Notes: generated by a model not told the origin, from the letters alone. A stretch of 64,000 nt of DNA from Poriferisodalis sp965221195 (GCA_965221195.1 OZ244864.1:2232001-2296000), one strand, 5' to 3'; positions 48,223-56,492 are shown, counted from the stretch's first letter. Made by a program: numbers and translations.

Positions 48223-49422
48223 ATGACTATTTCAACTAGTTCGGCTAGTTCGACTATTTTTATCCGCGCGAAACAGCGCAAGGGAAAACACTTGGGTCAT
48301 CGCCACGCGGGTCATCGCCGCTGGCTTGCGGTGATAGCCACGTTTGCTCTTTGCTTGGCAGCATGCAGCGGGGACGACAACGAAGCCGCAACAGGTGGCG
48401 AAGACTGCGAGCCGGGCGAAACCGACGGCGACCTGACCTTCTACAACTGGGCCGATTACATGGATTCCGAACTGCTTGCGGCCTTTGAAGAAGAGACCGG
48501 TGTCAGTGTCAACTACTCGGTGTATGAATCGAACGAGCAGATGCTCAGCCAAGTTGAGTCCGAAGCAGCCATCTACGACCTGGTAGTGCCGTCGGACTAC
48601 ATGGTGGCGACGATGATCTCAGAAGACCTCCTACTGCCGCTCAACTACGACGCGATTCCTAACTTCGCCAACATCGACGACGCATGGGACAACCCACCAT
48701 TTGATCCCGAACACCGCTATCACGCTGCCTACCAATGGGGCACCACTGGCATCGGCATGACCAACGAAGTGCTTGACTCGCTCGGTGGCGAGTCGTCGTG
48801 GGCGGTCATCTTCGATCCCGACACAGCCGCTACGGTGCCCGGCGGTATCTCGATGCTTGATGATGCCCCCGAGGCAGTAATGGCAGCGCTCAAGTACTTG
48901 GGCTACAGCATCACCGAAGTGATCGAATCGGGCAACGAAGAAGCAATCCGTGAAGCAGGCGCACTGCTGAAAGCCACGCACGACCGGCTGCTTAAGTACG
49001 ACTCGGTGACCTTCGGCGACGACCTAGTAAACGGCGAAGTTGACGTAGCGCACGGCTGGAGCGGCATCTTCGCTCAGTCATTCTTTGAGACCGACGCCTA
49101 CGACACCCATGCGTACACCATTCCTACGGAGGGAGGCGTGCGCTGGGTGGACACCATGGCTATCCCGCACAATGCCGACAACGTGTGCTCAGCCCACGCC
49201 ATGATCAACTTCTTGCTTGATGCCGAAAACGGTGCGGCGCTGACCAACTTCACGTACTTCGGCAGCCCAAATGAGGCAGCAACACCGTTCATTTTGGACG
49301 AAATCCTTGAAGACCCGGGCATCTACCCGCCACCTGCGGTGTATGAGCGGCTAGAGCTGATTCCCCAGATGGGTGATCTGGCCCTGCTGGTGCAAGACAT
49401 GTTGACCGAGGCCAAGAGCTAA
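48223..49422 (+). CDS. potD: Spermidine/putrescine-binding lipoprotein
   Basis: About 399 residues from the ATG at 48223, preceded by GAGGGAG. The N-terminus is a lipoprotein signal: basic HRRW, a hydrophobic run VIATFALCL, and lipobox LAAC followed by SGDDNE. The mature protein would be anchored to the outer face of the membrane. Substrate-binding-protein landmarks of the PotD/PotF family are LTFYNWADYMD, VNYSVYESNEQM, YDLVVPSDYMVA and GEVDVAHGWSG. It delivers polyamine to PotABC and closes the operon. Confidence 0.92.
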   Translation: MTISTSSASSTIFIRAKQRKGKHLGHRHAGHRRWLAVIATFALCLAACSGDDNEAATGGEDCEPGETDGDLTFYNWADYMDSELLAAFEEETGVSVNYSVYESNEQMLSQVESEAAIYDLVVPSDYMVATMISEDLLLPLNYDAIPNFANIDDAWDNPPFDPEHRYHAAYQWGTTGIGMTNEVLDSLGGESSWAVIFDPDTAATVPGGISMLDDAPEAVMAALKYLGYSITEVIESGNEEAIREAGALLKATHDRLLKYDSVTFGDDLVNGEVDVAHGWSGIFAQSFFETDAYDTHAYTIPTEGGVRWVDTMAIPHNADNVCSAHAMINFLLDAENGAALTNFTYFGSPNEAATPFILDEILEDPGIYPPPAVYERLELIPQMGDLALLVQDMLTEAKS

Positions 49423-49507
49423 TCCGAAAACCAACGGCTCAACCGTGACCGTTCTGTACTGGCTGATGGGGCTGTAACAGCGAGGTGATGTGGTGGGTGG
49501 GCGTGGC

Positions 49508-50746
49508 TCAACTGCGAGGCACGTCCACCCACGGCACGTCTTTGTCGACGCGAGGTTCGCCCGGCAAACCCAAGACTTGCTCGCCCAGAATGTTGCGCAT
49601 GATCTCAGACGTGCCGCCTTCAATGGAGTTGGCTCGCACACGCAAGAAGCCGTGCCTGATGCCACCGTCGGAACCGTCCACAGACAGATCGCCGGGGCGA
49701 CGGAAGGTGTAGTCGTAGTTGACCAGACCATCCGCGCCCATCATGTCAACTGCGCACGTCATTAAGGCTTGGTTCAGTTCAGCGGATGCCAGCTTGGCGA
49801 TGGACATCTCCGGACCCGGGTTGCCCTTACGGCGATTGGCTCCTGCGCGCATGTTGGTTAGCCGCAGCACTTCAGCACGAGCCCACAGCTGCGTCAGACG
49901 ATCTTTAGTGACATCGTCACGTTGAGATTCGTTTCGCTCCCCCCACAACTTCATCAGTACTGAGACAGGACCCGAACCGCGCTGGGGCGGGCCCGCACTC
50001 CCGGCACCGATGGCATTGCGTTCGTTCATTAGGGTGGTCAGCGACACCCGCCAGCCGTCACCAACATCGCCGACACGATGTGTGTCGGGCACGCGCACAT
50101 CGGTCATGTAGACCTCGTTGAACTCGGCCTCGCCGGTGATTTGGCGCAGCGGCCGTACCTCCACACCTGGCGACTTCATGTCGAGAGCGAAGTAGGTGAG
50201 CCCTCGATGTTTAGGCACCTCTGGATTTGTGCGAGCCACAAGCATCCCGAAATCGCCAAGATGTGCAAGCGTGTTCCAGACTTTCTGGCCGTTCACGATC
50301 CACTCGTCGCCGTCGGCTACCGCTCTCGTTGCAAGTCCGGCGAAGTCGCTGCCTGCGCCTGGCTCGCTGAACAACTGACACCACAGCTCTTCGCCCGTGA
50401 ACATCGGTCGCAGGAAACGCCGCTTGACCTCTTCGCTGCCGTGGGTGTGAATGGTCGGACCGGCGAGATGCGCGAAGAACGTCCTCGGCCTCTGAGGCCG
50501 GGCACCAGCGGCCCGCAGGCTTTCTTCGACTCGGCGCTGAAGCTTCGGGCTGACACCGAGGCCGCCGTGGCATTCATCAAAATGCACCCAAGCCAGCCCC
50601 GCATCGAACTGTGCCCCCCGAAACTCCTCATAGCTCAGGTGCTTGGGATCGTGAGATGCCAGCAGTTTCGCTATGGCTGAGTCGACTAGCGCAGCAGCGG
50701 GATCGACATTTTCATCAGCGGCTGTTTGTTGGAGCGTGTCAGTCAT
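49508..50746 (-). CDS. Acyl-CoA dehydrogenase (FadE-like)
   Basis: A 412-residue flavoenzyme for the first step of beta-oxidation-type reactions. Landmarks: a helical N-domain, the FAD-contact CQLFSEPGAGSDFAGL, VNGQKVWNTLAHLGDFGMLVARTNP, EVYMTDVRVPDTHRVGDVGDGW, and the C-terminal NSIEGGTSEIMRNILGEQVLGLP, which holds CoA and flavin contacts. A catalytic Glu is not obvious at the classic C-terminal position. The substrate is not predictable; in this window a role alongside methylmalonyl-CoA use is plausible. It is convergent with potD, with an 85-bp gap between in which I see no strong terminator. Confidence 0.88.
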   Translation of the reverse strand: MTDTLQQTAADENVDPAAALVDSAIAKLLASHDPKHLSYEEFRGAQFDAGLAWVHFDECHGGLGVSPKLQRRVEESLRAAGARPQRPRTFFAHLAGPTIHTHGSEEVKRRFLRPMFTGEELWCQLFSEPGAGSDFAGLATRAVADGDEWIVNGQKVWNTLAHLGDFGMLVARTNPEVPKHRGLTYFALDMKSPGVEVRPLRQITGEAEFNEVYMTDVRVPDTHRVGDVGDGWRVSLTTLMNERNAIGAGSAGPPQRGSGPVSVLMKLWGERNESQRDDVTKDRLTQLWARAEVLRLTNMRAGANRRKGNPGPEMSIAKLASAELNQALMTCAVDMMGADGLVNYDYTFRRPGDLSVDGSDGGIRHGFLRVRANSIEGGTSEIMRNILGEQVLGLPGEPRVDKDVPWVDVPRS

Positions 50747-50798
50747 GGCAACAGTCTGCCACGACGGGGCACCACGACGGGCTGAGACGACAGGTACT

Positions 50799-50826
50799 GG
50801 GACTATTTGTATGGGGCTATTTGTAT
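50799..50826. repeat. 14-bp repeat x2 anchored on the infA stop
   Basis: GGGACTATTTGTAT and GGGGCTATTTGTAT lie side by side. The second holds the last codons and stop (TAG in sense) of infA; the first is an extra copy just downstream of the gene. Confidence 0.8.
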
Positions 50827-51041
50827 CGGTAGGTGATGCGGCCGCGGGTCAGATCGTAGGCCGAGACTTCCACCTGCACCCGGTCGCCGGGAAGAATTCT
50901 GATGTGGTGCTTGCGCATCTTGCCACTCAGATGCCCGAGCACCTCGTGGCCGTTGTCGAGTTCAATGCGAAAATGGCCACCTTTGAGGGCTTCGACAGTT
51001 TTTCCCTCAAGCAAGATGGCGTCGTCTTTGACTTTCGGCAC
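50817..51041 (-). CDS. infA: Translation initiation factor IF-1
   Basis: Reads as a 74-residue IF-1 of the single S1/OB-fold domain, starting VPKVKDDAILLEGKTVEAL and ending RGRITYRYK, with the conserved GHLSGKMRKHHIRILPGDRV stretch. The start is the GTG at 51041, with CAGGGAAA upstream; the frame reaches further up (to 51098) without family support. IF-1 blocks the ribosomal A site during initiation. Here the gene stands apart from ribosomal-protein genes, unlike the common actinobacterial arrangement with rpmJ and rpsM, so another copy may exist. Confidence 0.95.
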   Translation of the reverse strand: MPKVKDDAILLEGKTVEALKGGHFRIELDNGHEVLGHLSGKMRKHHIRILPGDRVQVEVSAYDLTRGRITYRYK

Positions 51042-51212
51042 GCGGTTTCCCTGATTGGCGATGAATGAAACACACCCGCGAAGGCGAGGCGGGTACACCC
51101 TAGCGGGGTTGGCGCGCCAGTATAGCTAGGTCGGGATAGCCCAGGTTGGGGCGGGCCAGAAATCGATCCAGTGACAGCCATTTATGGTTCTTTTAGTTAG
51201 AGGCTCTTGCAG

Positions 51213-51749
51213 TTAGTGGCGCTTGACGCCCCCGTACTTCATGCGAGTGTCCGACATGGAAGCGATCTGTACCTCGTCGTCGTTGATGCCGGCTGCCACA
51301 AGTTCGCCCAAGAACAGCGTGTGGGTGCCCAAGTTGACGCTTTGACGCACTTCGCAATCCATCCAAGCGGCCGAATCGACAAACACAGGTGCACCAGACG
51401 CGGCTTCGTACACAGACCAGCCGTTGAGCGTTCCTGTGGCACCGTCTGCACTCTTGTCGGTTATGGGCTCATAGGTGGCGGGCTTGGAGAACTTGACGAA
51501 CGGTCGAGTGTTGGAGGCGTCCCACAGGTTCACGGTGAACGATCCGCCGTCGGAGATCAGGCGGTGGGTAACGGCGGTGTTGTCGACACCGATGCCGATG
51601 ATTACCGGCTCCATTGAGAGCTGCGTGATCCAGCTCGTCGTCATGGCGTTGCGCTGGGCGCCAGCTCTGGATCCCACCAAGGCAAGCGCATTGGGAATCT
51701 TCCACGTCACCCGGTTGACCAGTTCGTCGGGCAGGGTCGTCTCGCTCAT
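51213..51749 (-). CDS. Flavin reductase-like domain protein
   Basis: A 178-residue protein with the FMN-binding split-barrel pattern of the flavin reductase/HpaC family: VTWKIPNALALVGSRAGAQRNAMTTSW near the N-terminus, VIIGIGVDNTAVTHRLI, and SFTVNLWD. Such proteins supply reduced flavin to a monooxygenase, or act as FMN-binding oxidoreductases; no partner oxygenase is in the window. It is a single-gene unit upstream of infA in the same direction. Confidence 0.85.
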   Translation of the reverse strand: MSETTLPDELVNRVTWKIPNALALVGSRAGAQRNAMTTSWITQLSMEPVIIGIGVDNTAVTHRLISDGGSFTVNLWDASNTRPFVKFSKPATYEPITDKSADGATGTLNGWSVYEAASGAPVFVDSAAWMDCEVRQSVNLGTHTLFLGELVAAGINDDEVQIASMSDTRMKYGGVKRH

Positions 51750-51792
51750 GGCTGCACTCTACGCGTCAACGCCCAACGGCCTTCGTTGATGG

Positions 51793-52209
51793 TCAAGCAA
51801 GCTGCAGCGGACCTGGATCGGGTGTACCCGATCTGCCCTCTAGACGAGCCACCCGCTCGCGCACCAACGCGACCTCCTCAGCCACCCGGTCGATACGTCC
51901 GCCGAGGTCTGCGGAATTCTGATCAAGGCGATCAGAATTGTGGTCGATGCGATCAGAATTATGGTCGATACGATCAGAATTGCGGTCGATACGCCCGCCA
52001 AGGTCAGCAGAATTCTGGTCGATACGCCCACCAAGCTCTGCGGAATTCTGGTCGATGCGCCCGCCAAGGTGAAACATGATGCCTAGGGCACCGCCGACAA
52101 TGGCAGTAACCAAGGTAGCCGTTGCTACCAGCACAGCCCACGCTTCGATGAGGATGTATGTTGCCACTGCGTCATCTCCGGCCATGAACAGACCATAGCG
52201 CACCGACAT
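51793..52209 (-). CDS. Small membrane protein with RIDQNS-type repeat
   Basis: About 138 residues; the ATG at 52209 or 52185 fits better than the much longer frame to 52599, which overlaps ltaE on the other strand. It has one N-terminal membrane helix (LIEAWAVLVATATLVTAIV and beyond), then about ten short repeats of the type GGRIDQNSADL or DRIDHNSDR, then a heptad segment (VALVRERVARLEG). This looks like a membrane-anchored coiled coil with its repeats near-identical at DNA level (GAATTCTGGTCGATGCG types). It is a mirror-image counterpart of the protein at 39990-40559, where the anchor is C-terminal. Function unknown. Confidence 0.65.
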   Translation of the reverse strand: MSVRYGLFMAGDDAVATYILIEAWAVLVATATLVTAIVGGALGIMFHLGGRIDQNSAELGGRIDQNSADLGGRIDRNSDRIDHNSDRIDHNSDRLDQNSADLGGRIDRVAEEVALVRERVARLEGRSGTPDPGPLQLA

Positions 52210-52236
52210 CGCGTCGTGCCATGTATTTTTTGTGAG

Positions 52237-52304
52237 GCTGTGTCTGCCGCAGCGCTGTGTCTGCTGCAGCGCTGTGTCTGCTGCAGCGCTGTGTCTGCTG
52301 CAGC
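52237..52304. repeat. 17-bp tandem repeat x4
   Basis: GCTGTGTCTGCTGCAGC is repeated four times (the first copy with one change) in the gap between the small membrane-protein gene and ltaE. The unit length is not a multiple of three, in line with a non-coding place. Confidence 0.92.
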
Positions 52305-52423
52305 GCTGTCGGCTGCGTCTTGCTAAGGGCCCGCGCGGTGGCATGGCGTGCGGCGGGTTGAGAGCGCCGGATTCAGTGCGCCAGGTTGAGAGCATCGGTG
52401 GTTGACATGGCAGGCTTGCTGCT

Positions 52424-53428
52424 GTGATTGACCTGCGCTCAGACACTGTCTCTCGGCCGACGCCTGGAATGCGAGCGGCCATGGCCGCTGCGGAGGTAGG
52501 TGACGACGTGTGGGGCGATGACCCCACAGTGAACGAACTGGAGCGCTGCGCCGCCGAACTGCTTGGCAAAGCCGCAGCGTTGTACGTGGCCAGCGGCACT
52601 CAGTCGAACCTGTGCGGGTTGCTCGCGCACTGCGAACGGGGAGACGAGTACATCGTCGGCCATCACGCTCACACCTATCTGTACGAAGGTGGCGGCGCAG
52701 CAGTGCTCGGCAGCATCCAGCCCCAGCCGGTGCCAATCGACGAAACGGGCATGGTTGACCTAGACGCTGCACAAACGGCGGTGAAGCCCAACGACAACCA
52801 TTTCGCTCGCACGAGGCTGCTGTGCTTGGAGAACACCATCGACGGCAAAGTGCTGACCCTTGCCCAACACCAAGAGGCCCGAGACTTCGCCGACCGCCAC
52901 GGCCTCGGTTTGCATCTTGACGGCGCTCGGCTGTGGAACGCTGCGGTATCGCTGGGCCTGTCCCCCGCTGAGGTCGCTGCGCCCTTCGACACCGTTTCTG
53001 TGTGTCTTTCCAAAGGCCTCGGCGCGCCCGTGGGGTCGGTGCTGTGTGGAACAACAGAGCTGATTAGCCAGGCTCGACGATGGCGAAAAGTTCTCGGCGG
53101 GGGAATGCGTCAAGCCGGCATCATTGCCGCCGGTGGTCTGTACGCCCTCGAGCATCACATCGAACGCCTCGCTGACGATCACGCCAACGCGGCGCGTCTA
53201 GCAGCCGGTCTTGATGCCGTCGAAGGCATTGCCGTCACCGGATGCGACACCAACATGGTGTTCAGTCAGCTAGATCGCGACGACCCCACGCTGTCTGAGA
53301 GGCTCGCCGAGCGAGGTGTGCTGGCCGACTGGCGTTTTGGACGTTCCCGCATGGTGCTGCACCTCGACATCAGCGAAGCCGATGTGGACGCGGCGATCAG
53401 TGCCATCGCCGCCGAGCTGGGGGGCTAG
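52424..53428 (+). CDS. ltaE: Low-specificity L-threonine aldolase
   Basis: A 334-residue PLP enzyme that splits L-threonine or allo-threonine into glycine and acetaldehyde. It starts with GTG followed by IDLRSDTVSRPTPGMRAAM, the family's signature opening. The cofactor site is VSVCLSKGLGAPVGS, with the Schiff-base lysine (near 200), preceded by LHLDGARLWNAAV; the GTQSN phosphate-site stretch lies near 65-70. Length and motifs are normal. The end of the gene lies in a tandem array of TAGCT-containing units shared with the convergent peroxiredoxin-like gene. Confidence 0.95.
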   Translation: MIDLRSDTVSRPTPGMRAAMAAAEVGDDVWGDDPTVNELERCAAELLGKAAALYVASGTQSNLCGLLAHCERGDEYIVGHHAHTYLYEGGGAAVLGSIQPQPVPIDETGMVDLDAAQTAVKPNDNHFARTRLLCLENTIDGKVLTLAQHQEARDFADRHGLGLHLDGARLWNAAVSLGLSPAEVAAPFDTVSVCLSKGLGAPVGSVLCGTTELISQARRWRKVLGGGMRQAGIIAAGGLYALEHHIERLADDHANAARLAAGLDAVEGIAVTGCDTNMVFSQLDRDDPTLSERLAERGVLADWRFGRSRMVLHLDISEADVDAAISAIAAELGG

Positions 53429-53464
53429 CTGTGGGGAGCTAGCTCTGGGGGAGGCTAGCTCTGG
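53419..53464. repeat. 14-16-bp tandem repeat x3 spanning two convergent stop codons
   Basis: Three GGGG-x-GCTAGCT units follow each other. The ltaE TAG is in the first and the TAG of the convergent peroxiredoxin gene (complement of 53455-53457) is in the last; the palindromic AGCTAGCT core gives a stop on either strand. Confidence 0.8.
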
Positions 53465-53943
53465 CGCTGTCGCATCTGCTGGACGAAACGAATGATGCGC
53501 AGCGTGTCAAGTGCAGTGAACCGTCCGATCGGCCCGGTGGAATAGCACGCTTGGGCCACCTTGCCACCCGGTGACAAGATGAACGCAGTGGCTTGCAGGA
53601 TGCCCCGTTTCTCCTCGGTGTACGCACCGGTGAGCGACGACACCTCAGCCATGTTGGCACTGTGCAACATCTTCACCGTGCGCAGCTGCAAGTCTTCTGC
53701 CAGACGCTGCGTGGTCTCCTTGTCGTCCACCGATAACGCCACAACACTGGCACCGAGTACACGCAGCAGCGAGCCGGCGCCGTCGAAGTCAACCAACTGT
53801 TGACGGCAGTACGGTCACCAGTGGCCTCGGTACACCAGAACTATGCCCCAGCCGTCACCGAAGAGTGCAGGGATCGTGACTTGTTCGTCGTCGAGATCGC
53901 TCAAGGCGAACTCAGGGAATGTGTCTCCAGTGTCAAGCTTCAT
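53455..53943 (-). CDS. Probable selenocysteine-containing peroxiredoxin-like protein
   Basis: The frame from the ATG at 53943 (AAAGG upstream) reads to 53455 in one register, interrupted only by a TGA at 53815-53817. At that spot the protein reads VLVYRGHW-TGA-PYCRQQLVDFD. Homologues of this thioredoxin-fold/AhpC-TSA family have a cysteine there (GHWCPYC), so the TGA most likely encodes selenocysteine, giving a U-x-x-C active site. The total is about 162 residues. Downstream, conserved family stretches continue intact (VVALSVDDKE, GILQATAFILSPGGKV). The predicted role is thiol-dependent peroxide or disulfide chemistry in the cytoplasm. A stem-loop right after the TGA fits a bacterial SECIS element. 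No selA, selB, selC or selD is in the window; without them the gene would be a nonsense mutant. Confidence 0.8.
53788..53804 (-). promoter_or_regulatory. Candidate bacterial SECIS stem-loop
   Basis: On the coding strand GTCAAC-AGTTG-GTTGAC forms a perfect 6-bp stem with a 5-base apical loop. Its stem starts 10 bases after the TGA and the loop 16 bases after it. The loop has G in its second place. This fits the published bacterial SECIS consensus (small apical loop, a G among its first two bases, 16-37 bases from the UGA). A flanking GCC/GGC pair could lengthen the stem. Confidence 0.65.
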
Positions 53944-54062
53944 TGGTGCTGTGCCTTTCTGCCGTTGGTTGGCCTGGCGTTGATCTGCTGTTGTTGGCTG
54001 CGTGTTGACTGAGGTGCTGCCAGACGCTACCGCTGAACGGCCAACCTCATCTGCATCACCCC

Positions 54063-54098
54063 TCTGCAGCATCCTTCTGCAGCATCCTTCTGCAGCAT
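54063..54098. repeat. 13-bp repeat x3
   Basis: CTGCAGCATCCTT occurs twice and a third partial copy follows, in the non-coding region between the peroxiredoxin-like gene and the first ERG4/ERG24-family gene. Confidence 0.8.
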
Positions 54099-54156
54099 GT
54101 GGCTATGAGCAATAATGGTATTTTTGCACATGTGTGTGCGAGAGAGGTTGAAACTC

Positions 54157-55293
54157 ATGATTGATTGGCTCGGCATCGGCCACCTGTTCGAACTGACCGC
54201 AGGCGAGGCAGTGCTAGGGTTCGCGACGCCGCTGTTCGTCGCTATTTTTGCGTTGGCGTTCCATCTGATACTGCCCGCCCGACGCGTGCCGGGTTACGTC
54301 GTTGACAACCAAACCGGCGAACCCCTCCGCTACCGACTCAACGGCATCGCAGTGTTCGCACTTGCCCACATCGTGTGGGCGTTTGAACTCTTCGGGCTAC
54401 CACGAGACTGGTTCTACCGCTCGACGATGTACGCAATAGCAGGCGGAGCGATCATCGGCTTCGTAGCGACGGCCATCATCGTCTTCTCCCAACCCGAAGG
54501 CGAAGAAAAAAACAAGTGGCGCGCCTTCTATTTTGGCCGCGCACAAGAAGTGCAACTGCTCGGCGGTCGGCTCGACCTCAAAATGTACGGCTACATCGTC
54601 GGTGGCACGATGCTGTCGCTCAACGCCTGGTCGGGCGCAGCTTGGCACATAGATTTCGTTGACGATGTCAACCCTGGGTTGATTCTCTACGCCGCCCTCA
54701 ACTCCTTCTACGTCTTCGATTACTTCGTATTTGAGCGAGTGCAGCTCTACACCTACGACCTCATTCACGAAAAATACGGCCTCAAGCTCATCTGGGGCGC
54801 GCCGTTCGTCTGGGGGTGGATGTTCTTGCCGCCGCTCTGGGGGCTTGCACCGTTTGAGGATCCAGGCATTTCGGGTGCCTTGATGTACTTCTGGTTGATC
54901 GGCTCCGGTGCTCTGTTCCTTATAGGCTGGGCGATCTCACGCGGCGCAAACCTGCAGAAGTACACTTTCAAGCGCTGGCCCGAAAGAAAGTTCTTGGGTA
55001 TCATCAATCCAGAACACATTCAGGCAGGAGACCGCAAAATACTGGTCAGTGGGTTTTGGGGCAAAGCGCGACATTTCGGCTACTTCGGCGAAGGCCTGTA
55101 CGGGATTTCAATGGCTTTCGTGTTCGGCTACCTCGGCAGTTTGTGGTCGTGGAGTTACGCGATATTTATCATGGCATTCTTCATACCGCGCCAGTTGGAC
55201 GACGACAAACACTGTGCCGAGAAATACGGCGAAGAGAAATGGGCCGAGTACAAAGCCCGAGTGCCATACCGCATTTTTCCTGGCGTCTACTAG
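54157..55293 (+). CDS. ERG4/ERG24-family (sterol reductase-like) membrane protein, first copy
   Basis: About 378 residues from the ATG at 54157 (GAGAGAGG upstream); this start aligns with that of the next gene. About nine or ten hydrophobic segments are visible. Family landmarks: RVPGYVVDNQTGEPLRYRLNG near residue 45-65, and the C-terminal GFWGKARHFGYFGEGLYG and YGEEKWAEYKARVPYRIFPGVY, the hallmark end of Delta14/C24-type sterol reductases and related DUF1295 proteins. These eukaryotic-type enzymes reduce sterol double bonds with NADPH. In this copy the usual RHPNYMGE motif reads RHFGYFGE, so the Asn is lost. The substrate may be a host or environmental sterol, a hopanoid, or something else; unproven. 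Confidence 0.8.
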   Translation: MIDWLGIGHLFELTAGEAVLGFATPLFVAIFALAFHLILPARRVPGYVVDNQTGEPLRYRLNGIAVFALAHIVWAFELFGLPRDWFYRSTMYAIAGGAIIGFVATAIIVFSQPEGEEKNKWRAFYFGRAQEVQLLGGRLDLKMYGYIVGGTMLSLNAWSGAAWHIDFVDDVNPGLILYAALNSFYVFDYFVFERVQLYTYDLIHEKYGLKLIWGAPFVWGWMFLPPLWGLAPFEDPGISGALMYFWLIGSGALFLIGWAISRGANLQKYTFKRWPERKFLGIINPEHIQAGDRKILVSGFWGKARHFGYFGEGLYGISMAFVFGYLGSLWSWSYAIFIMAFFIPRQLDDDKHCAEKYGEEKWAEYKARVPYRIFPGVY

Positions 55294-55358
55294 CAGCAAC
55301 TGACATTAGAGACAGCCGGTACAAAAGTTAGCAGAAGTGACCGGGGAGGCGTGCGCTG

Positions 55359-56492
55359 ATGTTTGAATGGCTCGGTATTGAGCATTTGGTTGACTTGACC
55401 GCAGGCGAGGCGGTGCTCGGGTTTTTAACGCCGCTGTTCGTGTTTGCAGCAATCTTGGTGCTGCACATGATCTTGCCTGCCAGACAAGTCACCGGCTACG
55501 TAGTGGACAGCAAGACAGGTCAGCCTCGCAGGTACCGACTCAACGGCCCGTGGGTGTTCGCAATAGCCCACATCGTCTGGTGGTTTGAACTCACAGGCAT
55601 GCCGCGAGACTGGTTCTACCGCTCATCTTTGTACGCCGTGGCCGGCGGCACCGTGCTCACCTTCGCCCTGACGCTGATCGCCGTATTCAGCCAGCCTACC
55701 GGCGAAGTGAAAAACAAAATCTTGGTGTGCTGGTTCGGACGCGCGCAAGAAATGCGGTTCTTTGGTGGACGCCTCGATATCAAAATGTACATGTACATCA
55801 TCGGCGGAACCATGCTGTCGCTCAATGCCCTCTCGGCTGCTGTGTGGCACAACGAGAATGTTGCCGACGCAAACCCGGGTGTTTTCATCTGCGCTGCTCT
55901 CTTCACCTACTACGCGCTTGACTACTTCGTGTTTGAACGTGCGATGCTGTACACGTTCGACATCATCTACGAACGTTTGGGCATCAAGATCATCTGGGGA
56001 ACTCTCATCGTCTACGGATGGACGTTCATCGCTCCTTTGTGGGGGTTGGCAGCGCATCAAGATCCCGGTTACACCGGGGTGTGGCGCTATCTCTGGCTGA
56101 TCGGAGCACCGGCGCTGTTCCTGATCGGCATGATCATTAGCCGCGGAGCCAACCTGCAAAAGTACATGTTTAAACGCTCACCCGAGCGCCCCTTTTGGGG
56201 CATCAAACCCCAAGTAATCGAGGCGGGAGAACGCAAGATTCTGTGCAGCGGCTTCTGGGGAATATCGAGGCACCCAAATTACATGGGAGAAGGTTTCTTC
56301 GGTCTGGCTATTGCCCTGAGCTTGGGCCACTTCGGCAACCTTTGGGCATGGACCTACTTAGCTTATGCCATTGCCTTGTTCAACTACCGCCAACGAGACG
56401 ACGACAAACGCTGTGCGGAAAAGTACGGGGCTCAAAAATGGGCCGAATATCAAGCCCGAGTTCCCTACCGGATCATTCCAGGTATCTACTAG
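55359..56492 (+). CDS. ERG4/ERG24-family (sterol reductase-like) membrane protein, second copy
   Basis: A 377-residue paralogue of the preceding gene, in tandem with a 65-bp gap, with a GGGGAGG ribosome-binding site. It has the same hydrophobic layout and the TGYVVDSKTGQPRRYRLNG segment. The C-terminal signature is intact: SGFWGISRHPNYMGEGFFG and YGAQKWAEYQARVPYRIIPGIY, close to the RxxRHPNYxGD and VPYRIIP motifs of Delta14-sterol reductase, 7-dehydrocholesterol reductase and Coxiella-type sterol reductases. I see no other sterol genes in the window. The two paralogues may work at different bonds or form a heteromer. Confidence 0.82.
   Translation: MFEWLGIEHLVDLTAGEAVLGFLTPLFVFAAILVLHMILPARQVTGYVVDSKTGQPRRYRLNGPWVFAIAHIVWWFELTGMPRDWFYRSSLYAVAGGTVLTFALTLIAVFSQPTGEVKNKILVCWFGRAQEMRFFGGRLDIKMYMYIIGGTMLSLNALSAAVWHNENVADANPGVFICAALFTYYALDYFVFERAMLYTFDIIYERLGIKIIWGTLIVYGWTFIAPLWGLAAHQDPGYTGVWRYLWLIGAPALFLIGMIISRGANLQKYMFKRSPERPFWGIKPQVIEAGERKILCSGFWGISRHPNYMGEGFFGLAIALSLGHFGNLWAWTYLAYAIALFNYRQRDDDKRCAEKYGAQKWAEYQARVPYRIIPGIY

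Noticed and set aside
49423..49507. Rho-independent terminator between potD and the acyl-CoA dehydrogenase gene
   Set aside because: Only weak 4-5-bp stems (ACGG/CCGT) without a T-run are visible.
52210..52599. N-terminal extension of the small membrane protein up to 52599
   Set aside because: It overlaps the start of ltaE on the other strand and consists of repeat-derived Ser/Arg/Gln-rich sequence.
53455..54072. Two separate small genes or a frameshifted pseudogene at the peroxiredoxin-like locus
   Set aside because: Both parts are in the same frame, no indel is needed, and the only break is a TGA at the catalytic cysteine position, which fits selenocysteine better; a plain nonsense mutation remains possible.
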